Source: Gorsachius magnificus (taxonomy: Eukaryota > Chordata > Aves > Pelecaniformes > Ardeidae). From it: a stretch of DNA of 64,000 bases. The stretch is taken from NCBI GenBank assembly GCA_034008185.1, contig CM067081.1:155092258-155156257 (forward strand), in the 5' to 3' direction. Below the pieces are notes generated by a model. It was not told where the DNA came from. It did no database searches and saw only the letters and a program-made list of their open reading frames with translations. Position 1 is the first letter of the stretch, and each line of letters opens with the position of its first letter. The position numbers and the translations under genes are program-made. Below are positions 37,866 through 52,600 of the stretch, one piece after another.

Positions 37866-40605
37866 TCTTTCTTTGAGGCTTTGACACTTCTTTCAGACCT
37901 ATTTCTTCTGATCCACACTGTTCAGATGCACTGTAGAGGGAAATCAATGTCACATGTCTTAAAAAAAGGTTGCAGGGCTAAACCTTCTGTGCAGTTTCTC
38001 ATATACAGCAAAGCTGTTTTAGAGAAAATAAACCAATAAGCTGTGTTTATGAATATCCAAACTTTCTTGCTACTTGAGAAAGGAACTTCTCCAGGATCTG
38101 TTAAATTAAAAATGTTAGCGCACATACAGCGAATTGTCACCATAAACATAAGGTTGCCAAGGAATAGTTCAACCAACACACTTAAAGGTATGCTGAGCAG
38201 GGATCATAATCGATGAATATACAGAATTCCCTAATCCTAACTAGTAAGTAGTTGCCAACAGGTAAGCAAGCAAAGTGCATACTACTCTCTAAGAGCAACA
38301 GAACAACGTGTTCTGTATTCAGCTGGATAAAAGCACATACACACAACTTCGCACCACTGGCAGTAAAAAGGACCAGTGTTTGAAAGCAGTACGTGTATGA
38401 CTTGGTCACCAGTTGTGCATCCTCTGTGGTGAATGTGTTATTTACAGTATCTCTAAACAACCACAGAACTCATTATAGAAGCACAACTTGTTCAGCTATG
38501 CTGTCAGGGACCCTTCTCAAGCGAGGCAAGCCTCCAAATTCTTTCTCTTGCCTTCCAGCATTGCCCATTCCCTTTCAAAGGCCAGACTGTTCAGTCCTTG
38601 ATTACAAATGGAGTAGAAATAAAGTCAAACATTCTGAAAGCCTCAAATTAATTGAGAGGTATTTCCACCTGTAAGCAAAACACAGCCAATGTTCAGCTCC
38701 CCAGAAACTGTTTCCACATCTTCCTACTAGCATGAGAAAGGAGGAAGAAATTTCAACCAGTTTCTTAGTTATAACTGCAAACATTTTAAAAGCACTGCAA
38801 GTACAAACACCCATAAAATGGCACAGTCAAGGAAGTAATCTCCACCACTGACACATACCACTCTGTACTTCGTGAGGCTATTTCACCCTCTGTTTCCCTA
38901 CCCTGCTTCTTCCTACTATATCTACATCAAGGATAAAACCAAAGTAATGAAAAATGTATTCTGAGCTGCCTTGGACTCCTACAGCTAGCAAAGAAGTTTC
39001 TTCAGCAACTGAGGCTGTGGTTATCCTCATCTGCACTTCAAGACTTCCAAAACTACACACATTTTTATGAACTAGTCCTGCCCTGCTAACTGAGATTAAG
39101 AGCAAAGTAGGACAGCTCCTGCTGCTGTGAAATGCTTTAAATTCCTACCACTGTTGACAACAATTGCGGGAGAGAAAGCACTGAAATTTTTTCCCCACAC
39201 TTACACCATGTCACGCTTCCACCTGAAGAAGCTCAGATGAGAAATGGGTACGGACAGTTACAGTTCTGTGCTGCAGGGTCAAGGCTCTGGTGCCTGCAGC
39301 AGTGCTGGATATTTCAGTCTCAGTTAGAAAGCCAAAAGAGGCTGCTCTTTATATGGAAGTAAACCTAGAAGAAAAATCTATATTTGCTGTGCCCTTAGAG
39401 ATAGACCTGTTCTAACATTGCCATCCTGGGACCAAAACAAAGGTGGTTTGCCTCCTCTAGTATACATCGCCACCTGACAGGCAGAATAATTAAAATGGGA
39501 ACTCTTAGTGATGCTTCTAGTTATAGTAGGTGAAAGATATTTTGCTGTTACTTGCTGTTTTGTGGCACCACATACAAGCCCCTAGCAGAGATTTCAGCCT
39601 CCAGGCCTTGGCAACACCTGCTCCACGACATCCTGCTTCATAAAAATGACAGTAAATGCTGGTAGGAGTTTTGCCTCAGTCATAATTTTCTAAATTAAAT
39701 TTATTTTAAATTACTGAAACTAGACCCAAAACATTTTTTTCCTTATTCTCCTTCCCTGCAAAGTTAACTACCTGGCACCATTTCTACTTGAGATGATCTT
39801 AGATTTTATTCATTTACACACAAACACACACTCATTCTTTATTAATTAGGACTTGGAAAAAGCTGAAAACATACGCCATGTAAGCCTCCTACAGATTTGA
39901 GAGTAACATTGAGATTATTTCCAGCAGCATTTTCATTTTGGCCCATCAGATCACTGAATCATTTAAACCACAGGTGGTTTTGCTTATTCTCTCTCCAAAT
40001 GAGTGACATAAAAAAGGCCGAAACACTCAGCACCAAACTCTGCTAAGAGATGCAAGCAGTAGTGCTCCCATCCAAGAAACCTTCATTTTAAAATACATAG
40101 CCAGGTCTAGTATACATTTCAGTCAAACTACATCCTTCTTAATAAAGAAACAAACATACAAAGACATATATTAGCACAAGTATTCACAAAGCCAGAGTAC
40201 AGTCATCTTCACAGGCAGCTAAGTCACCAAAGCAGCCATTATAAGCTTCTTTAAGACCCTCAAGGTCCAGGCATCCCTGAAATTACCCCATAATCTTCTT
40301 AAATGCTCCAAAGTCTCTGCTAACACTAGTCATTAAAAAAACAAAACAAAACCAACCACATTAAAAAAAAAAATCACTTACACACATCTTGCAGCACTCT
40401 CAAACCAATAACCACACTTTGTGGTAAAGGACCAGTTACCCTTTTAAGGGACTGGAGAAAAGTATTAAAATCCAACACACTACCTCTGGTCAGCAGATCT
40501 AGTTCTAGCACTTTCCATGTCCAGAGACACAGTATATGCCTTCCTATTTGCCAGGTCCTGAAGTGTCACATTATACAAACCACAAGATATACAAGATAAC
40601 AATAA

Positions 40606-40672
40606 ACATATATATACATATATATAATGTGTATATATCAGATCTAATATATACATACACATAGTACATAAT
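40606..40672 (+). repeat. AT/GT dinucleotide-rich low-complexity tract
   Basis: Interrupted runs of atatatacatatatata and gtatatat type sequence with imperfect dyad symmetry. An unstable microsatellite-like stretch. Confidence 0.8.
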
Positions 40673-43600
40673 ACATCAACATGTGTGTGTTCTACACCAG
40701 TTCTAAGGGTCCTCCCTCCCACACAGCTGAGCTTAAAGCTGTGATATTTTCCCAATTTCATAGCCTGAGACTCAGTTCTTACTTCAGTAATATCTTCTTC
40801 AGACTGTCTTCACACAACAGATCGAAATACAGGGAAACACATACTACTTATACCCAAACTCAGCTATGATTTCACTGGAGACTTAAATCCTCACCTCCAT
40901 CTCTCTTCTCCCTCCAGTTCCTCCACTCTCAGTCAGCAGCTTAAGTCAGGATGAAGATCTTAATGTTCTTGTGAAGATTTATAACATCCTGACCTTTAAA
41001 AATTCTAAGGGCCTTTAGGCACAGTAGGTGAAATGATCACCTTAAGGAAGGCTACGAGAAAACCAGCCAGAAATCACGATCACAGGCATGCGCGCAAGCA
41101 TGCTGTTCCTCCCGTCGGAAGAAGGCAGCAGTGGAAGAAGGGCACTTTGAGGAGCGTGATTCCCACCCAGCCCAGCCTCTGGGACACATTGCAGCACACT
41201 CCTTTGCAGATCTGTTCCTACCGGCTGCCAATGATGCACAGTTCTGCACAGGCCGTAACCTAAAAAAAAAAAAAAAATCACTAAACTAAGCCTGATTTCC
41301 TAAGTGAGTATGTTGTATGTTATTCTATGTGCTGCCCTCTCCAGTAACTTCTGAATCCAATGGCCAATTCAAAAAATACTCAACAGAAGTCTAGAAATTC
41401 AGAAGTAATCAGTTTCACTCATATTTCATGAATATAAGCACCTGAGATGAGGAAGTAAGTATAAATCAGTCATTCATCTGCCCTTCTCTCCACTGAGTGA
41501 GGCTTAGAAAGAGCTCAGCTTTTAACAAGCCTTTTGGGAGCAGATGGCTAGCAAACTTGCATATCCACAGCTCCATACACAGCACCACACATACTGCTTC
41601 TTGCCCAGTACAAGTATCTTTTTGGCATGGATCTGCCCCAGCTGGACAGAGATGGAGGGAGGAGAGGCAAACAGGGCACCACCGTCGAGGCACTGAGATT
41701 CATAAATTGTGCCTATCATGCAACAGATTTATTTTAGCCCAAGTTGCCTTTCCATCCACCTACTTCTGTTCTGCACAGACATCCCCAAATCCACCTAGTC
41801 ACGACGTCAGTTTTCAAATGGCTGCATAGAATGCTGAACCTAATCATTTTAGAAAATGGATCCTTCTTTCAAGTCACTTCTGCACATGGATCGAGCAGCC
41901 AAATATGCAAAAGATACAAAGCTCGGCCTGGCAAACAACCCAAATGTCCAATGCAAACAGAAGACAGTGGGTTTCCCCCAATGAGAAAAGAGGCAATCAT
42001 GGTTTCCCCAAATAATTATTCACTTTTTAGGAAAGTGAAAGGATTAAAACAATTGCTTGACAACAATGATGATAACACTGTGAAACTGCTACGTTATTCC
42101 AACTCTGACTTCTGGTCCCATTACTGAAAGACTCTACCTCACATGCAGACAGCGATGGCAGTCCTACAGCAGATTCCACATTAGTCGCAACAAAAATTTT
42201 CATCCTAAAATGATCTCCTTTGCTAGTCCACTCTTCCACTAAAACTAATTCCTGTATTTCAAGGAAGTCTGCCCCTTTCTAAATCTTGTTCCCAGCTCTA
42301 AATACCACAAAAACTTCTTGACGGTAAGTATGGTTTCCGTCTGGTTTTAATAAAGGAATGGTAATGTGCAACTACAGCATTGCTTACATTTCAGTCTGCA
42401 GCTTGAAGTCCTCTGAAGACTGTTTTCCTCTTTCACTCTTATTGAACATTTTGTTCACTTCATAAAAGAAATAATTTCATTAATACAAAATGTAAAATGA
42501 GCACCTTACCTGACATGGTATAAAAGAATCAACAGGAGGGAAGTAGAGTTTATGCTTATGTTTTATCATACAGGGTTATAAACTGAAGGGGTAAAGCAGA
42601 CTGAACCACAATTATCACCTGGACTGAAGGCTGGAGTTACCAAGGACAAGGTGCACGCTATTCTCTGCAGGTCTCCTACAGACACCCTGAGCCAGATTTA
42701 AATAATAGCTGGAAGTAGAATGCATCACTACACGCTAGCCAGAGCATGGCATTCAATATCACTCAGGGTAAGAGGAGATAGGATATGCACCTTCATTATT
42801 CTCCAAAGCCTTTTTGCCCCTAATTTATGTGCACATTTAAATTATGTGTACACTCACGCATTTAAGTCATTTAATGATTTGACTTAGAAAATCTCTAATT
42901 AGGCTTAGCAGTCCTCATCAGAGACTTGTCATTTCTGGATACTTAAAGCAGCACTGTATTTTACATTTGGAAGTTAGTCCTCTTAGCCTCTAAGGATCAG
43001 AAATTTTACTTCCATATCCAAGCTGTAAGCTAAAATTCTGCACAATCTGTCATGGGATCTAGATAAATACATCAAGCAGGCCAGATCTGGCCTAAAGGCA
43101 GGGCATTCAGCTTTCCTGCTTATCCTACATTCTGGCTCGGTAACTTGAACTCCAAGATATGCAGGTTAGACTGTGGAACTGATAGAGTTTTGAGGGGGGT
43201 GAGAAGTCTAAAATCTATGGATTATTTTCCCAAATCAAATCACCATACATACAAAAGATGTAGTTGGGAGCTATATAAAAACAGAATAGCCACCATCATT
43301 TTATCCATGTCATGTCAGAAGCCAGGCTGTTGATACATTAAGCAGCAAAACTAAATTAACCCTTAAAGAGAATGTGCTAAGACAGGGGAGAAAACCAACA
43401 CACCAAACCTCTGGTAAGCATCTGTTTAAAAAAAAAAGTTCCAATATAAAACCAGGCCCTACCAGGAAAAGTAATATAAACTCAGAAAACTAAGCTGGTG
43501 CAGTACTGTGACTAAGCAGGGTAACGACCTTTTCTCTCTCTCAAAAAAATGCAGGATTCGGCAGTCACCAGTTGCACACTAGCTTTAAGTGAACTTTGAT

Positions 43601-46600
43601 TAGCATGGCATCCAAGAACCCCACTGTGGTGAACCTTCCACCCCCTTCATCCCACCAGTAATTTAATTCCCGGAAGGAATTAGAAAGGCTAATGAAAGAA
43701 ACAGCTGCATAGAGTTAATTTCTGCATTCTCAGTGCATGCATGTTTCTTATGTTTCTTTCTATCTGTGCATGGACATTTCTGTTGGAGGAAGAGGAGGAG
43801 AAATAAAAGGCTAAAGAAAAGAAGAAAGTCAGAATTTGTCTGTTGCACCTCGGTGTAACAGTAAATGAAGCTATGTGAAAATCCATTTAAATGTTGAATA
43901 TTATAGCAACAAGAACCAGACCAAAAAAACCAATTCTACAACCTCTAACTTTCTACTGTTTGAACTTTTGAAATAAAAGTAAATTATTTTGCATTAGCAA
44001 CAGTTTAGGATTTAATTAAGGTTTTTCTTTTAAATATATGAAGGAAGCATCCACTCTTAATTTAAATAGTGATAGAAACTCCTGTAAAGTAGGTTATTAC
44101 CATCAATTAATACTAGTACTATGCTTACATTTAAAAGAATACAGAAGAAACGACCACAGTGCTCAAAACACTCTACACATCTCACATGCAGCAGCTTAAA
44201 AATCACGTGTGGCCAAAAATGAAGATACTAATTCTTTCCTAAGAGAGAACAAGGAGTGAAGAGAGGATTGAGACCCAGTACAAGGGAGAAGTCAAGGAAA
44301 AAGATGACATTTTTACAAGGTCATGGAGCAGCAAAATAAGATGAAATCCCAGGACAGAACAAGACCGAAGAGATGCTCTGTCATTTAATTATGTAGCTGA
44401 TTAGCAGGCTAAACAAGCCTAATTTTTGACTTGATATTTGCCCAGTAACCCACAACAGCAAGCAAAAACAATTTGGATGCAACCTGTTGCTTATTTCCTT
44501 ACACACTGAGGAGTCCAAAAGACATGCAAGGTGAGATGGAGAGGCAACGTCACAAAATACTTACTGAGGTGCCAAGAACAGAAGTACTGGAGCACTGCAA
44601 ATACAATAAATGTGAAGTTTCAAACTGCACAGCATTCCAGATGACAGTAACCAGGAGGACGCCAAGCTCAGTCTGGCTGAGCTCAGTTCTGAACATGAAA
44701 CAAACACAAATGGTGCTTTACTGGTTAAAAGCATCTTCATCTCATCAAACCTGTTGCTTTTACATTTGATTTCAGAAACTGAGACGAGAGATAATGAGAG
44801 GCTTTGATCTATTTGAGGATACACATTTAGCTGTTAACACCTGATCTACAACTCTTTTCCGTTTTCCAGTGCTCAGTTTTTTGAAATCTAAAACAATTTA
44901 AAACAAAAAATCTAGTACAATTCAACAGCAAGTTCCAGTTGTGCTGGGTGATCTGCAGTGCCCCTCAAAGTCAGTTTAACTACTGCAAACTTTCAAACTC
45001 TGCAAAATAGACTTTAATGCCCTATCTTCAAGAGTAGCTGTGACATGCAGGAAAAACAGGCCGCAACTATTTCAGCAAAATTGTTTAAAAGGTAGCAAGC
45101 ATGTCCAAGGACAGTGCTAGGCTATACAGGTGAGCAGCCTACAAAAAAGGGCATAGAATTGGTAAAAGCAGAATGGTTTTGCTGGATTAGTGGGGTGCAC
45201 TGGCTCTGTGGAGAGTCCAAAGTGCACCAGAACCACTCAAAAAGAGGAGCTGGGCAACAGTCATAGCACTGGAAGGAGGAAGTCAAGTGAGATGTCCCCG
45301 TTTCAGCAGCAGTAAACAGTCAGTCAGCTCACCATCCTAAGCACCAACAGAATGCTAACACTGGAAAAAAAAAAACCAACAAAGCACACACACCACGACA
45401 GAAAAACCTTAAACAGTAAATTAAATGAGGCATGTTTCAGGTTAAGTAGTTGAAAAGACAAAATCTGTCTAGCTTATGCTCTACCTCTAGAGAAGTGTAA
45501 ATAAGAGTATCTGATCTTCACAAGTAAAACCGAGTTGGTGGTACTGAATGCTTTAAAAGTAAATTATTACATTTGTTCTGCCTTTTGCATTCTTCCATAT
45601 GCTAACAGTGTAAATCTAAACATCCTAGTCACTGGGTGTGGTTTATTTCAGAGGAGATTTTTTTGAAATTTTGTTTAAAACCAAATCACTGACATCAGCC
45701 TGACACTTATTAGGACTGCTGCCACAATAAAACATTATCTGGCCTTCAGAACGAGGAAAACCATCATGGAAACTGAGTTAGCCTCAAAACAGTAGAAGCT
45801 GAGTTTGTACAGGAGAACGTGTAGTTTCATTTTTTAACGTGGGGGGGTCCACTTTGTTGAAAGCATATTTTTCTAGAAGGTAGCTTTGATTCAGTGTACA
45901 GTCTTCTGATTTTGCTTTTTCTTCCTATTATGCTCTATGCTTGACATACTTTACCTGTACCATAACTATGGTTATATCGATCGGCAGAATTTAAAGTACT
46001 ACATGCTTCAGTACTGACTTGGTAATCAACACAACTATACCACAGCATCTTCCTGCAGCTCTCCCACATCAGGCATGAAGACTCCACATCATTTACAATT
46101 TGCTGGTTTCTAAGCAAGGATTTGAGCCATAGCCCTCAGGGTATTACTTATACCTCAGGCTTATTCAGCAAGTCCAATTGAGAGCACACCAAGTGTGAGT
46201 CTGCTTTCAGGAATGCAGGTTTGAAGTTTGTTAGAATAACTCAAACCACTTAAAACCAGTAGATTTATCAGCACCTTGGAATCAAAGCTTTGGAACAAAG
46301 GCATATAATGAATAAAATCTCTGTGCATTTTGTGACTTGTAACTCACATTAGTGCTAGGTTCCTTGAACTCCACAGCTCTGGCAGCACCAAGAAACCCCA
46401 CCCTTCCGACCCCTGCACCTTCCCCTCTTTCTTTGTGCACCTCCACCGCTCTTCAGAACACTCTTCTTTTTCTTGTCTATGAACTCAGAAACCTCCTTTG
46501 ATCCCCTACTTAACCTTAAAGGAGAGCAACATCCTAGGTTGGAAGACGTCAGATCATTAAAGCTTCTCTGAACCTAGCAAGTGTTATTTTAACTTCTCTA

Positions 46601-49259
46601 AAGCAAAGCTCCTACAAATGCTCATCCTTGCCACCATTTCCTTTTCTAGCCATGCTGGAGTCTCCTTTAATGCAGCTACATGGCACTGCATCATGAAAAC
46701 AAGACAGAGCTATATAATAAAAAAACCAACATGGACTTTTTTGTCCAGTTTGTGGTAAGCTTCCCAGAAGGGCTGAGAAATCTTTCTCAAGACAGAAATG
46801 CCATACAGGCTGCTGTAACTCCAGATTAACTTCAGAACATTCTACATTTAATGCTGTGTAAATTGTAAATGTTTGATTCTGGGTTCTCACATTCCACTAA
46901 CTCATTAAGACCATAAAGTAAATATTAAACAGCTATTCTTTTTTATTTTTAAAAGCTGTAATGCATGTTAGAACAGTATGTTAAACCCTCGGGAGCTTAA
47001 AGGATCTAATTTAATTCTTTTTTCCTCCTTCTGTAAAATGTAATCATGACACAGTATTGCAATGTAACAGCTGTGTTGGTGATACATTAAAGATGTAATT
47101 CCTAAGACTGCTCAAGAACGACAAAGTACTTTTCCTTTATGGCCTCCCACCTCACTACACTTCAAACAAAAAAGGGAGAGAGAAAATTGTTTTCTGAAGT
47201 CTTAGATCTCGAGATCCACCTGCCATCCCCCTCCTTTTCCTCTTTACTCTTCCACGTGATCATTTTAAATCCAAGATATGTACTCACCTGTATTCATCTA
47301 AATACTCAATGATGCAGGGCTACTTCATTTGCAACAGCTTGTTAGCTTTATAACACAAGAAGGTATGATTTTTATCCATTCTTTTTATCTATTAAGAGGA
47401 CTTTTATCATGTTCCCCTTAAGCTGATAAAGAGCTTCCAGAAGAGTCTTGCAACAGACCAAAATAAAAAAAACAACCACCCTTGCTTACCACAGTAAAGA
47501 ATATTCCAAGTATTACATATCAAGTATTTACATAGTTCTAATGAATATATCAAATGCAGCTTTCACTTAAATCATAGGTAACCCATTTCAAATGAAAGGT
47601 TCCTTATCGTCATTCAGTTGAAAAGACAAAGACATCTGAACATAACATACACAGAGCTTGTTACCACTTTGTGAAATCTGCAATAATTTTTACTCAAAAA
47701 GATCCAATTATTAGTGGTTCAGAGATGGAGTAAGTGCCACTGTGCTTCTAGAAGACACACTAATCACTGCCTAGAGAGCGTGAACGCGTTTCCCTAGGAG
47801 CTAATCAAGGTAAAACCTGACTGCTTTTCTCTATCTACATGATTATTTCACAATTCCACAATAATACTTTGATATTCATATAGTCCAAATGGCTTTGCTT
47901 TCCACAGACAGGTTTAATTTACAGTTCCTAGCATTGCATGTTTAGAGGCTCACCAGCCTGGCATTCTCCAAACCCCTTCTACCCTCTAGAAGAACTGGAG
48001 TCTTAAAAATGGGGATAAGGAGACAAACATTTTGTTTCTTGATTTTTAGGTAGTCACGCATGTTGAAGAATGAAACATTAAGAGAATTATACAATGAAAA
48101 GCACGTGTTATTTTAGAAAGTGTTTTAAGTTAGGGAAAAAAATGAAACAAAACTCATGCTATACTTGAACTCCGCATGCAAGGTTTTTGTTTAAGGCAGC
48201 AGCAGTCTTTGAGTACGTTAAATTTACTTCCATCCTTTTCTCTTCATCGAGAAGGGTTTGCATAACCAGATGTCCTTATACACTGGAGTTTAGAGCTGCC
48301 CCATATGGAACTGCAACAATAAATATGTATAACTATGGAAACCAAAGCAAAGGTCAGGAAAAAAGTCAGTAGTTTAGTAACCTGATACCACAGCTTTTTA
48401 AATTCCTGAACCTACATCTTTCCCAAATGAACCTGATTACAAAATATGTCAAACATACTTTGCATCCAAATGCTTCTATGTTCTTAAAACCTAAAGTATA
48501 CTTACTTTTTACTTAAAGTAATTTCTGTTAAGATTGAGCTCCTTCCTACAAGCTGCCAAGTGCTTTCTGCCAGAAACAAAGTATATTAAATACTCACTGA
48601 ATTCAATAGTTTATCAGTGGTACACCTCAAAACCTAGATCTCTGCGCTTATTCTCAGATCTTCCTGAGCTACATCCTCCTTTAAATAATCCTATGTTTAT
48701 GTTGTCCATACAGTGAGGACTTCAGTGGACAACTATCACTTGCTTTTTCTTTTTCAAACCATCTCCCTCTTTTGGTTACAGAGCAAAAAGTGGATTCTAG
48801 TACTAACAGTTCAGTAACACTACAAACATAAGCTCTCTTACCTGGAAAGTTACAAGGAATATTAAATAGAATATTTGCACATGTCACTACGTAATCTTTG
48901 AGTGAGGAACAAAACTAAAACACACCTGCAAAATCATGTTCAGCTAGTTGGCTGATTTACTAAGCCCACCAAACCTGTCATTTATCCTAAACTAACAAAG
49001 GATCTAATTTGTGCCCCCAGAAACACAAACTCCCTTTCTTGCTATTGGCAGAAGATTAAATCATGAGAAATGGTTTGGTAGAAAAATATTTTGCTCCTAG
49101 CCATTCTTCCTTCCATAAGCAGGAAAGGAAATTTAAACCCCAACTCCCTTCTACCCCTAAATTCAGTATTCTCTCCTCCAAAATAAAACTTTCAGACTCA
49201 GTTGCAGGTAAGTACTCTAACGGGCATGGCTCACGATTTCAAAAGTAGGACTGTCAAAT

Positions 49260-49620
49260 ACTGTCCAGCTGAAATTGCAACTGATTATTTTTAGCAAAAC
49301 TGTAGTTGACTCAGCGCTGGTGCACATTACAGAATTAGCAAATAGCTAATTGAGTAAGGCTTTTAATTCAGAAACCTTTAAGGCAATTAAGCTACTTAAC
49401 ATAAAAATAAAGCATTTTCTGAGAGGTCCCGTCCAACATGAATGACAAACTTTAAACACTGCAGTTCTTCTTACAATAATAAGGCTGGGGCACAATGGAC
49501 ACGTTTAAATATTTAATTTAGACTGAGCTGCAAGTCATTCATTTTTTATTGATGCAAATCTGCAATTCAGCTAGAGCTAGACAGTGATGCAAACCATTCT
49601 GGCTGAAAGCAGGGTGAATT
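49260..49620. promoter_or_regulatory. Candidate conserved non-coding element
   Basis: A non-repetitive block dense in developmental transcription-factor cores: a MAF/NRL/AP-1-type site tgactcagcg (49307-49316), several TAATT/AATTA homeodomain cores (agctaattgag, ttttaattca, gcaattaagc) and a perfect POU octamer atgcaaat (49552-49559). The composition resembles vertebrate enhancers. Motifs alone do not prove function. Confidence 0.3.
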
Positions 49621-52600
49621 TCTCCAACACAGAATGGGATATAACCCCCTTTCCTTCCAACAACATCGTCTGCTTTTACATGGAGATCTCAGGCCATGAC
49701 AGAGTCAGAACTGCATCTGGGCCTGGATGAAGGTGCATCCTCTGCTCATCATTTTGCTCACTCATCAAAAAATGCAGCTTGATCACGTATCTGGAATATA
49801 CAATTACAGCATCAATTTACACAAAATTATTCTTAGGAACACGCTGCATTTTGAGAATGCCACAGGCAGTCAGAAGCTACTTTGTACTTAGTCCTTGTAA
49901 ATGGTGACAGAGCATCACTCATCCAAAGCCAACACACTGAGGAAGTAGAGATATTAATATTGAAAAAGGAAACATATCTGCATTTCTATATGCAGAGCAA
50001 GACAGAGGTTTTCACTGCTAGCTCCTAAAGCTGGAAGCAGTCTACCTAAAGCAACTAAGGTTTATTAATCTAACAAATGTGCCAAAAAGGGAAAATTCTA
50101 ACCTTTTCCAAGTCCAGTCAGTATTAAAGGCAACTTAACTTACTCTTTTATTTTCATTTGTAATGATTCTTAAATATTCTACTGAAAGTATATATTTAAA
50201 ATTTAAGTCAGCCTTGCTGCAAAGTACTAGCAAGATTTGACATTACATGTGCTGTGTAAAATTTACTTCTACTTTTCTGGGAAGCAAGAGGAGACCCAAT
50301 ACATGCACAAACGTTTTCAAAATAAGCCTTGTTCCAACTTCAAAAGCTCAATACTTTGTCAGGTCCAAGGTTCAAACCGGTCAACCAGCTAGTAGTGAAA
50401 AACTTGCACTGATGACACGTTCTATGCTGTTGTGCTCCTTAAGATTACATGTAAGCAAAATAAAACATTTTGCTGTCACACAGATGTGCATAGCCAGTTT
50501 TACAAGGAAGTCTGTTTATGTGCAAAATCCAGCAGTGACAGGTGTCCAAGAAACATCAAAATGGAAACATTTCAACTACACCAGAAGAAGGTATTCCCGT
50601 AACACTGTTGAAAGAGGAAGCAGCTCACACAGGACATGCTACAGCTGCACGCCTCTAGGTGTTCTCTGGTCAAGCTTCCTCCTTCCAGCACTGTAGATGC
50701 ATGGGTTGGCCAAGGCCAGGAGTAGAACTGTTGGGCAGAGGAACAATGGAGATTAAGAAAAAGGGAAAAGGAACGGTGACGACCTCCGCAAGTATTACAG
50801 ATAGAGTGAGGTGAAGTGCTGCAGTCCAGCAGACTCCAGACATGCCTCCCTCTTACCCTGGAGGGATCCAGGTAGATCACCCAATGACCTGTGCATACAG
50901 CAAGGGAAATACCTCAGCTCCATCAACAGGGATTCAGGAGGTCTGCAGACTTGAGAACATGCAGCAGGACCATCTACCAGGCACATGGGGCACCAGGGGT
51001 TGTACAACAGAGGCTCAATAAGGCAGCTTGGTTGCTGTGGGTACCTGTGTGCTAGGGAGCCTCCGGGGCCTCGTAAAAGTAGAGAGATATCAAGAAAGAT
51101 CTCATTTGAACTGGAAGGAGCTACATGTTGCATTAGAGCCACAAAAGAAGGGTACATACAGTGCATACTCCATACAGACTACCTGCACTATGGACAAGTT
51201 TGGTAGGGTCAGGAGGTGGGAAGAGCTGACATGGCAGTGATGCTGATGAAGCAGGACCTCCCTCCCTCCTCTGGTGGAAACGTAATGTCTTTTTTTTTTT
51301 CCTTTTGTTTTTAGTGACCATTATTCCTACCAGTCTTCCCCTTAGAGACGGTCTGATGTTCCTCTCTAACCACCTTAAGAGCCTCTGCTAGGGAGAGAAA
51401 GACAAAAAAGAGTGGAAACAAAACTATATAACTGGGCACAAATGAAAAAGCTCAAGGACAGTGAGGGTCAACATAAAGAGAAGGAACTGTAAGGAGGATC
51501 AAGCAGAGCAGTCCCAACAGCACCCACCGTTCTCTGAAAGGGGACAGTATTGTACTCTGAGGACTTCCAAGTGATTTCTGATCTAACCTAGCAAGGCCAT
51601 GCTTAAGTCACTGAACAAGAGACAGGAGCATATAAATCAGATAATGCAAGCCACAATCCCAGGCACATAACTGTCTCAATGGGAATTAGCTTTACAAAAT
51701 ACTTCTAAACCAGCTTGCACCTCTATTGATTATTAAAATAAAACCGTTATGCATCCTGCTGGCTACTTATTGCAGACTCCAGAGGTCACAGTTTAACCAT
51801 CTGCAAAGCAGCACAAAGTGTTTGAAAAACAGATTATGCCAAATCATTAACTGCAAGTGAACTAATGATTGGTTAGATCAAGTTTCTGTAATATGTCTTC
51901 ATCGGCATTTTTCAGCAAAGGCCAAAATCTCCGCCAAAATAACAGCTTATGGAGTATTAAAAGGAAACATTTCATCACACTGAAAAATAATGTTAAACAC
52001 ATCATTTCATGAAGCAGTCTTGTTTAGATGTTTAGCTACTCCATTACTTACCCAATTCATTTCATATTCCAACCATTATCTCTCAACACAAAGCAGAGAG
52101 TAATCCACATGGACATGCAAGTCCAATCAAATTTAGCAAAGTTGATTTTTAAGCATTTTCTGAGGAATGAAGAGAAAGTAATGAAAAAGAAGCACAGCTT
52201 CTCACTTCTGGGAGGAGGGGGCTGCACCTGGGGGGCCTGAGGATGGGGATGGGTCACACTGCAACAGTGCTAAATCACCCGTTTCTAATCTTACTCAACT
52301 GCTGGCAGATACAGTTAAAAAAGTTCTAGTAAACTTGTAGTTTAAGAATGCATTCTTTTTTGCAGATTTTAAAATAAATTTAATAGTCTTAAGTCTTCTA
52401 TACAAAAAACTATTGTGAGATTGCAATGGCGTAGGTACAAGTATCATGGGAGAAGAAGGAACAGCAAAAGCAGCTCTGGGAAGTAAATTCCAACCAGAGA
52501 GGAAAAAGTGAAACTAAAAAAGCTGGGTACCTGTGGTAGCTTCTAGAACCTAATCTCTTAAATTTTTAAGGTTACTTTTTACACAGTCAAGGTAAGCAAA

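Noticed and set aside
41744..42127. 127-residue plus-strand frame upstream of the gene
   Set aside because: No recognisable motif, no CpG island or consensus splice signals at its ends. Considered chance.
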